The notes under the pieces are model-generated. The model searched no databases and had not been told where the DNA came from. It saw nothing but the letters and a program-made list of their open reading frames with translations. A DNA stretch of 64,000 nucleotides, taken from the NCBI GenBank assembly GCA_050174775.1, contig JBFXJP010000001.1:434001-498000 (forward strand), given 5' to 3'. The position numbers were made by a program, and so were the translations under genes. Positions 57,937 to 64,000 of the stretch are shown here, piece after piece. Each line of letters opens with the position of its first letter. The first letter of the stretch is position 1. Origin of the DNA: CAYPGJ01 sp050174775 (GTDB lineage: Bacteria; Planctomycetota; Phycisphaerae; Phycisphaerales; UBA1924).

Positions 57937-59859
57937 TTACATCCCGTCCCCGCCGCTCTTCGCCCCCTCCGGCGGCGTCTTCGGCGGGATCGGCGTCACG
58001 TACGTCGGCTTGCTTTCCACCACGGGCCTCGCCCCGGCAGGGTCCACCCAATGCTCCGCATCCGCCGCCGCCTTCGCCTTCTGATACGCCTCCCGCGCCT
58101 CAGCCTCCGCAACCGTCTCCCCGGCCAGCTCAGGCCGCGGCGTCGTGATCGACGTCCGCGCCTGCGCAAAGATCTCCGCCCGCAACCGGTCCTGCTCCGC
58201 AAGGAACGACGCCGGCACCGCCTTCTGCCGCTCCGTCAGCTCGTACAACGCTCCCACCACCTCCGAGTACGTCATCCCGAACCCCGGCGCCGGCGACTCC
58301 GGCGTCGACGTGTGCGCGAGCGTCCGGATCAGCCCCGACAGCCGGTAGTCCACGTTCGCCCGCGACGTCCGACCCGTCTTGTAATCCGTGTACATCGCCC
58401 GCATCGCATCGTTCGGCGAATCCGCGGCCAGCAACAGCCGGTCCGACCATGCCGACACCATGGCAGGCCTCGGAATCTGCAGATCCTTCCCGAACACCGC
58501 GATCCTCGGCGCCCCCTGCTGGCTCACGTACACCATCGGCACATCCGACGCCACCACGTCCAGCACGAACTTGTCACCCACCCGCGTCCGCTCCAGCGCC
58601 GCATCACCCCGACGCGCCAGCGCCTCATACGACGCCACCCGGATCGTCGCTTCCGCATCGTTCAACAACCCCCGCAACGCCACGTTGATCTGCGGATCAG
58701 GGTCCATCTCGCCCAGCAGATCGATCGCGCTCAAACGCTGCACCGGCGCCCCGTTCTTCGCGATGTCCACCAGGTGCGGCGTCGCCAGCGGGTCTTTCAG
58801 CCGCGCTCCAGCACGCAGCGCCGCAAGCCTCGGCACGCGGTCCGGCGTGTCGTATACCGTCCGCAACTGCGGTATCGCCACCGCCCCCAGCGCCTGCAGG
58901 CACCACGACATCTCCGTCGCCAGGTACGGCTCCTCGCGCATCGTCCGCACGAAGTTTGCCGCGCGCTCCTCCGGGAAACGCTGATCGATCAGCGTGTACT
59001 TCAGCAGCTCGATGAACTCCTCGACGTTCCCCCGATGCCGGAGCGGCACCACGATCGACACCGCCTCGTCGTTCCGGCCCTTGGCCGTGGGCTCCCGGTC
59101 CCCGCTCGACTGCGTGAAGCGAGTGTTGATCGCATTCGCGATCGCCCGCGCTCGCGTGTGCGAGGGGTTGTCCAGCGAGACGATCATCTCCAGCGGGTTT
59201 GTCAGCACGCCCCCGTTGAGAATCCGCCCCTCCGTCCGGTTGATCGCCCGCTCGTCCGACTTGGCCGGGTCCGCGAACGCGTTGATGATCAGATCCCCGC
59301 TCGCCTCACCCACCAGCCGAGTCGTCGCGCCCCCGGGCTGCGGCAGACCGATCCGCAGGTCCGTCGTCCACAGCCGCCCGCCCTCGAGGCTCGTCGCCGC
59401 GGACCCCGGCAGCGTCGTCACCGCAACGTCAAACCGCGTCCCCTCCGGGCCCGTCGGCGAGATGGCCGCCATCACCAGCACGATGCAGTTGTTCGGATCG
59501 TCGAGCATCTCCCTCGGCGTCACGTTCGACATGCCGTACGTGGCCTGCCCCACCCCACGGAGCGTCATCTCCCGCTCCATCCATGCCCGCACCGCGGGCG
59601 GCGCATCCCCCGACCCCGTGCCCGCCAGCCCCACCACCAGCCCGTACCCCGAAACGATCACTGGGTCCGTGCCCACCACTGAGCACTCCGCCCCGATCGT
59701 GCCGCGCAGCACGCTCGGCGTGTCGCGCACCACCAGCGGCTTCGCCTCCGCTCTCGGCCTCGGCTTCTCGCCCCCCCCGCATCCGGCGAGCAACGCCGCA
59801 CACAACGCCGACGCCACTGCGCTCCACCTCGTGAGACCCGTTCTTCGATTCCGATGCAC
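57937..59859 (-). CDS. lipoprotein with flagellar P-ring (FlgI)-like domain and HEAT-type repeats
   Basis: A 640-aa predicted lipoprotein: signal ending LLAGC (about residue 27). Residues about 50-300 resemble flagellar P-ring protein FlgI, with VSGYGLVVGLAGTGSGD, NCIVLVMAAISPTGPEGTRF, DVAVTTLPGSAATSLEGG and RILNGGVLTNPLEMIVSLDN. Residues about 340-450 look like HEAT-type helical repeats (ALGAVAIPQLRTVYDTPDRV, LRGLLNDAEATIRVASYEAL). The C-terminal third is unassigned. Flagellar FlgI is a soluble periplasmic ring protein of about 365 aa; a lipid-anchored, longer form with no flagellar genes nearby must do something else. The start is GTG 59859 with GAAGGG six bases before. It is upstream of smc on the same strand. 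Confidence 0.75.
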   Translation of the reverse strand: MHRNRRTGLTRWSAVASALCAALLAGCGGGEKPRPRAEAKPLVVRDTPSVLRGTIGAECSVVGTDPVIVSGYGLVVGLAGTGSGDAPPAVRAWMEREMTLRGVGQATYGMSNVTPREMLDDPNNCIVLVMAAISPTGPEGTRFDVAVTTLPGSAATSLEGGRLWTTDLRIGLPQPGGATTRLVGEASGDLIINAFADPAKSDERAINRTEGRILNGGVLTNPLEMIVSLDNPSHTRARAIANAINTRFTQSSGDREPTAKGRNDEAVSIVVPLRHRGNVEEFIELLKYTLIDQRFPEERAANFVRTMREEPYLATEMSWCLQALGAVAIPQLRTVYDTPDRVPRLAALRAGARLKDPLATPHLVDIAKNGAPVQRLSAIDLLGEMDPDPQINVALRGLLNDAEATIRVASYEALARRGDAALERTRVGDKFVLDVVASDVPMVYVSQQGAPRIAVFGKDLQIPRPAMVSAWSDRLLLAADSPNDAMRAMYTDYKTGRTSRANVDYRLSGLIRTLAHTSTPESPAPGFGMTYSEVVGALYELTERQKAVPASFLAEQDRLRAEIFAQARTSITTPRPELAGETVAEAEAREAYQKAKAAADAEHWVDPAGARPVVESKPTYVTPIPPKTPPEGAKSGGDGM

Positions 59860-59974
59860 GATGAGCCCTTCTCCGCGACGCACGCCCGCCAAGTCGCTCT
59901 CCGCTCGGCAAACGCACGCTCTTTCAAGGCTCAGAGTGTACGTCCCTCCCCCTCCGACCTGTTCCCGCCCCCTC

Positions 59975-60690
59975 TCAGACCGCCTTCATCTTCGGCGCCG
60001 AGCGGTTCGCCATCTCCACCGTCGTCTCCACCATCTTCCCCACCCCCTGGAAGATCTCCCAGGGCGTCGCTTCCAGCATGTACGCCGGCGTGCTGATCAG
60101 ACGGTTCTGCTCGTCCACAGCCACGTCCAGAATCCCCTTGGCGACCACCTCCGCGCCCATCTTCTTCGCCGCCGCAACCGCGTCGTTCTCACCCCCCAGC
60201 GTGATGCGGCACCCCGCGCCCCCCCCGCCTTCCCGAGAATCTTTGCGGCCAGCACCGGCGCAATGCAGCACATCCCGATCGGCTTGCCGGTGGCATGGAA
60301 CGTCTTGAACGCGCGCGTCATCTCCGGCAGCACCTCGCAGTCCGCCCCGTCCACCGCAAACGTGCTCAGGTTCCGCCCCACACCGAACCCGCCCGGGATG
60401 ATCAACGCGTCGAACTTCGCGGCATCCAGGTCAGCCAACGCCGACACGTGATCCGCGCCGCGCGCGATCCGCGCCGACTCGTGCATCACGATCCGCTGAC
60501 GCCTCGGCTCAACCTCACCCGTGTAGTGGTCCACCGAGTGCGCCTGCTCGAGGTCCGGCGCGAAGCAGTGCCACGTCGCGCCCACACGACCGAGATGCGC
60601 AAGCACAGAGACAGATTCCTGAATCTCCGCCCCGTCCAGGTAGCCGCACCCCGAAAGCACCACCGCCACGTTCGGTGCCCGCTTCGTCAT
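59975..60690 (-). pseudogene. elbB: ElbB-like glyoxalase III / isoprenoid biosynthesis protein, frameshifted at a G8 tract
   Basis: Two overlapping frames together make one ElbB (DJ-1/PfpI class) protein of about 237 aa. The first frame, with a strong AAGGAG ribosome site before ATG 60690, covers VAVVLSGCGYLDGAEIQESV, HYTGEVEP, LIIPGGFGVGRNLSTFAVDG and GKPIGMCCIAPVLAAKILGK. The rest, RITLGGENDAVAAAKKMGAE and LISTPAYMLEATPWEIFQGV, is in the next frame. The break is at a run of eight Cs (60219-60226 on the plus strand, G8 in the coding strand); nine Gs would restore the frame. It could be a true mutation, a homopolymer miscount, or a slippage site. The nucleophile Cys region is intact. ElbB has glyoxalase activity and a proposed link to isoprenoid synthesis. 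Confidence 0.82.
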
Positions 60691-60781
60691 CGGTCACTCC
60701 TTACGGACCGCACTGTCATCGGAAGAGCCCACGCACGGCCTCCCGACACTGCTTACATCGGATAGTAAGCCTTCCCGCTCT

Positions 60782-62053
60782 TCACGAGGCATGCGACCAG
60801 GAGCCGAACTCGCTCTTCTCGCGCACTTCTGTGTGAATGTCGCCGCCCGCAAACAACACCGCACGCGCCGCGAAAACCGCCTCCGGCACGCTCGTCAACG
60901 ACCCGAAGCTCAAGCGGGTCGTTCCGCCCAAGTTGGCTGTCTTCATAGTTTTATGAGCAAGCGGCGCGCAGTGAAGCCCCGAGCGCGTGAGCACGCCATG
61001 TTCACGCTCCAGCACGGAAGACAGCTCCCCGGGTGATCTTGATGCACACAAAATTGAGAAGACCCCAACCCGATCATCCAGACCTTGCGGTCCGATGAGA
61101 CGCACGCCGCGCGACGCGCCCTCGCGCTGGAGCTCCGACAAAAAGGCCTCCGAAACCGCACGCTCATGACGGTGCAACGCATCGACACCGCGCTCCAGGA
61201 TCCACCCGACCGCCGCGCCGAGACCCGCAATGCCCACAATGTTGTGGCTCCCCGCCTCGTATTTGTCCGGAAGTGTCTGGGGCTGCACATCATCTTCGGA
61301 CCGCGAGCCCGTCCCGCCCTCGCGCACCGTGCCCACGATCCGCTCCATCCCCGGCGCGAGATACAGCCCGCCCGTGCCCGACGGCCCGAGCAGCCCCTTG
61401 TGCCCCGGAAACGCGAGCAGATCGACGCACATCTCGCCCACGTCCACCGGCACGTGACCCAGCGTCTGCGCCGCATCCACGAGCAGCGGCGCGCCCGCCT
61501 CGCGCGTGATGCGCCCGATCGCGCCGATCGGCTGCAACGTCCCCGTCACGTTGCTCCCGTGCGCGACCGCCACGAGCGCCACACGCGCGTGCGCGCGCAC
61601 CGCGCGACGAACGTCCTCCGGATCAACAAGCCCCGTCGATGGATCGCACGCCACGCGCACCACGCGCACCAGCCCCGCGTCCTCCAGCGCGCGCAGCGGA
61701 CGCAGCACCGAGTTGTGATCCATCCACGTCGTGATCGCCACAGGCTGCGCCCCCCCGCGCGCCGCGTGGAGCAGCGCCCCCTTGATCGCCAGGTGCAGCG
61801 CGTCCGAGCAGTTCAGCGTGAACGCCACGCGCTCAGGCCCGCCCTCGCCGCCGATCAGCCGATGCAGCCTCCCTCGGCACTCCTCCAGGATCTCCCCCGC
61901 GCGCCGCGCCTCCGCATACGCGCCCCGTCCCGGGGAAGCCCCAACCTCCGTCAGGCACGCGCGCATCGCCGCCTCGACGCACGCCGGCTTCGGGTGCGAT
62001 GTGGCCGCATGATCCGCATAGATACGACGATTCGACCGCTGCATCGCGCTCAT
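60782..62053 (-). CDS. cysteine desulfurase-family PLP enzyme (class V aminotransferase fold)
   Basis: A 423-aa PLP enzyme close to the SufS/Csd-like family. It has YADHAATSHPKP at the N-terminus, FTLNCSDALHLAIKGAL, TTWMDHNSVLRPL, VAVAHGSNVTGTLQP, LVDAAQTLGHVPVDV, the PLP lysine in LAFPGHKGLLGPSGTGGLYL, and a late Cys in RSGLHCAPLAHKT where desulfurases carry the reactive Cys. It may supply sulfur from cysteine or act on a related substrate. The ATG at 62053 gives the normal N-terminus with GGGGAG just upstream. There are no suf or isc scaffold genes beside it. It is divergent from the S41 protease gene with 219 bp between. Confidence 0.88.
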   Translation of the reverse strand: MSAMQRSNRRIYADHAATSHPKPACVEAAMRACLTEVGASPGRGAYAEARRAGEILEECRGRLHRLIGGEGGPERVAFTLNCSDALHLAIKGALLHAARGGAQPVAITTWMDHNSVLRPLRALEDAGLVRVVRVACDPSTGLVDPEDVRRAVRAHARVALVAVAHGSNVTGTLQPIGAIGRITREAGAPLLVDAAQTLGHVPVDVGEMCVDLLAFPGHKGLLGPSGTGGLYLAPGMERIVGTVREGGTGSRSEDDVQPQTLPDKYEAGSHNIVGIAGLGAAVGWILERGVDALHRHERAVSEAFLSELQREGASRGVRLIGPQGLDDRVGVFSILCASRSPGELSSVLEREHGVLTRSGLHCAPLAHKTMKTANLGGTTRLSFGSLTSVPEAVFAARAVLFAGGDIHTEVREKSEFGSWSHAS

Positions 62054-62272
62054 CCTACTCCCCCCAGCCCACGCAACTCGCGCATTCCCCGCCCGGTAAC
62101 CGAACACGTCCGCGCAGCCCGTCCAGCCGCACCAGCGCAGCAACCCTCCGCTTTAGCCCTCCAAGCCCCTCGGCCGATCCTCAATCACCGCATCGACATC
62201 GCCCGGAACGACCACTCGCTCCGCGCATCGAACCCGACGGCGGGACACGCCCGCCCTTCATAGGATGTTCGC

Positions 62273-64000
62273 ATGACCACACGTTCCGCGGCCGTACTCC
62301 CCCGCTCTCTCGCCTTCCGCTGCATCACCGCTCTCGCCGCCCTGACCGCGTTCTGGACCCCGGCCCACGCCGACGAACCGCCCCTCACCGTGGCGGACTG
62401 GTCCCGGATGATCTGGAAGGACGCCCAATCCGGGGACGCCTCCGGCGTCCAGGCCCTCCTCCAGCGCATCCCGCTCGAGCACGAGGACGCCTCACTCCGA
62501 GAGATCCGCGCCCTCGCTGACCGCTTCTCCACGCACGCCACCGAGCGCGCCGCCTCACGCGTCGCGCGCGTCGAAGAGCTCCGCGCCGAACTCGCCAAGC
62601 ACGTCGAAGCCGGCGAGATGCTCAAAGCCCTCGGCTCCGCCATCGAGTGGTACGCCGTGGCCGACGACAAGCTCGCCGTCCTCTCCGACGAAGCCGTTCG
62701 ATCCCTCACCGCCGAGGCCGACGCCAAGGCCCGCGAGCACGAAGCCGCCCGCCGCTGGCTCGACGCGCAGGCCATCTTCTTCCGTCTCAGCATCCTCTAC
62801 GAAGACCAGTCCATCGGCTCCGGTGAATTCGCCACGCTCGCCCGCCGCCTCAAGGACGACGCGCGCCGCGTCGGCGACCGCATCACCCTCCTCTCCATGT
62901 TCGTCCCCAAGCGCCTCCACGAGCTCCGCAACGAGCAGCTCGTCGCACAGGGAGAGGACCCCCTCCCCGCATACAACGACCTGGCCGCCGACTGGCGCGA
63001 GAAGGTCGCAGGCATCGATCAGTACATGCTCCGTCGCGCCATCCTCCGCGCGCACGCCTCCCACGTCGATCGCGTTCCGCTCTCCAAGCTCATCACCGGC
63101 GGCCTCCGCGCCGTCCGCGTCTTCGCCACCACCCCCGACCTCGTCGACGCTTTCCCCTCCTTCAAGGATGAGGGCACGCGCAACGCGTTCATCAAGGAGG
63201 TCGACGCCCGCCTCGCGGCCGTCGATGCGCTCGCCGGCAAGGACGCCGACTCCTTCGACCTCACCAAGTCCATCATGGCCCTCCTCGACGCCAACGACGC
63301 GGGCCTGAAGATCCCCTCCGAAGCGATCCTCCGCACCTTCGGCGACGGCGCCGTGGCCGAACTCGACGAGTTCTCCTCCGTCATCTGGCCCGACGAGATG
63401 AACCGCTTCCGGCGCATGACCGAGGGCCGCTTCCAGGGCGTCGGCATCCAGATCACCCTCGACGACGGCCGCAACCTCAAGGTCGTCACCCCCCTCGAAG
63501 GCACGCCCGCGCAACGCGCCGGCATCAAGCCGGGCGACCTCATCCGCAAAGTCGACGGCCACGACACGCTCGGCCTCTCACTCTTGCAGGCGGTCGACCG
63601 CATCACCGGCGAGGGCGGCACCACCGTCACCCTCTCCGTCGAGCGCGAAGGCGCCGAGGGACTCATCGACTTCAACCTCACCCGCACCGACATCCCCATC
63701 TACACCGTCAAGGGCTGGAAGCGCAACGGCGTCCACGAGTCCGACTGGGACTGGTTCGTCGATCCCGACAGCCGCATCGGCTACGTCCGCCTCACCCAGT
63801 TCACCGACGACACCACCGCGCACTTCGACGAGGCCGTCCGCCAGATGCGCGAGAAGGGCCTCAACGCGCTCGTCCTCGATCTCCGCTTCAACCCCGGCGG
63901 GCTGCTCTCCCAGTCCGTCTCCATGTCCAACCGATTCATCGACGAGGGCGTCATCGTCACCCAGCACGACGCCAACGGTGAACTCATGGACATCCAGCGC
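62273..64000 (+). CDS. S41-family C-terminal processing protease (CtpA-like), 3' end outside window
   Basis: The first 576 codons of a secreted serine protease; the gene runs off the right edge. A signal peptide (SLAFRCITALAALTAFWTPAHA) is followed by a helical region of about 330 residues with no recognised domain (LRALADRFSTHATERA-type helices). A PDZ domain covers about 395-470 (VTPLEGTPAQRAGIKPGDLI, RKVDGHDTLGLSLLQAVDRI). The start of the S41 protease domain follows: IGYVRLTQFTDDTTAHFDEA and ALVLDLRFNPGGLLSQSV. The cut comes before the catalytic Ser and Lys, so activity cannot be checked. The long N-terminal helical part is unusual for CtpA. An AGGA seven bases before the ATG supports the start. 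Confidence 0.9.
   Translation, partial: MTTRSAAVLPRSLAFRCITALAALTAFWTPAHADEPPLTVADWSRMIWKDAQSGDASGVQALLQRIPLEHEDASLREIRALADRFSTHATERAASRVARVEELRAELAKHVEAGEMLKALGSAIEWYAVADDKLAVLSDEAVRSLTAEADAKAREHEAARRWLDAQAIFFRLSILYEDQSIGSGEFATLARRLKDDARRVGDRITLLSMFVPKRLHELRNEQLVAQGEDPLPAYNDLAADWREKVAGIDQYMLRRAILRAHASHVDRVPLSKLITGGLRAVRVFATTPDLVDAFPSFKDEGTRNAFIKEVDARLAAVDALAGKDADSFDLTKSIMALLDANDAGLKIPSEAILRTFGDGAVAELDEFSSVIWPDEMNRFRRMTEGRFQGVGIQITLDDGRNLKVVTPLEGTPAQRAGIKPGDLIRKVDGHDTLGLSLLQAVDRITGEGGTTVTLSVEREGAEGLIDFNLTRTDIPIYTVKGWKRNGVHESDWDWFVDPDSRIGYVRLTQFTDDTTAHFDEAVRQMREKGLNALVLDLRFNPGGLLSQSVSMSNRFIDEGVIVTQHDANGELMDIQR

Noticed and set aside
54078..58148. A 1356-codon open frame on the plus strand opposite smc
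   Set aside because: It is an Arg/Leu/Pro/His-rich mirror of smc caused by extreme GC at third positions; smc has all ATPase motifs.

Overview
The window is 64 kb of very GC-rich bacterial DNA, densely packed with genes on both strands. It carries genes for a lipopolysaccharide-type outer membrane (lpxK, waaA, hldE, a GT9 glycosyltransferase, Mla transport parts, OmpA-type lipoproteins). It also has a fused SecDF, a GldFG-like ABC system with DUF4340, cytochrome c nitrite reductase, FG-GAP and LysM proteins, and paired intramembrane proteases. Together these suggest a Planctomycetota genome, most likely of the Phycisphaerae type. The taxonomy is an inference from gene content; there is no rRNA in the window to test it.

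Layout. 1-12 kb: the start of a secreted M1 aminopeptidase, divergent from a CTP synthase of unusual sequence; a UPF0316 membrane protein; tRNA-Met; then leftward a K+/H+-type antiporter, an ABC operon (ATPase, GldF-GldG fusion, DUF4340) and an FG-GAP protein. 12-17 kb: a secreted fasciclin protein, an ECF sigma factor overlapping its RskA-like anti-sigma factor, and a P1B-4 metal ATPase, closed by a leftward glutathione peroxidase. 17.6-24.1 kb: a rightward run of double-domain 6-pyruvoyl-tetrahydropterin synthase-like protein, GT9, maf, a small membrane protein, lpxK, hldE and nadC. 24-26.2 kb: nrfHA, leftward. 26.5-29.6 kb: tRNA-Val, waaA, thiL and a tsaE-yacG fusion. 29.6-31.2 kb: an orphan protein gene set among REP-like palindromes. 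31.2-33 kb: ExbB-ExbD-ExbD.

33-45 kb is leftward. One block is recG, an HTH gene, a small gene, polX and a Fur-like gene. Before it lie two lipoprotein OmpA paralogues. Further right is mlaF-mlaD-xseA-xseB-prepilin peptidase. 45-54 kb is rightward: Nudix hydrolase, M50 protease, rhomboid protease, tgt, yajC, secDF and a LysM protein. 54-62 kb is leftward: smc, a lipoprotein with a flagellar P-ring-like domain plus a helical-repeat region, a frameshifted elbB, and a cysteine desulfurase-family enzyme. The window ends inside a rightward S41 (CtpA-type) protease.

No prophage, transposase, CRISPR array or defence island was seen. The most notable points are the TsaE-YacG fusion, the P-ring-like lipoprotein with no flagellar neighbours, a shared C-terminal motif in adjacent M50 and rhomboid proteases, a fasciclin/sigma/RskA arrangement like mycobacterial SigK, a cluster of REP-like hairpins, a G8-tract frameshift in elbB, and abrupt changes of strand composition near 18.5, 26.5 and 49 kb that do not follow gene direction.
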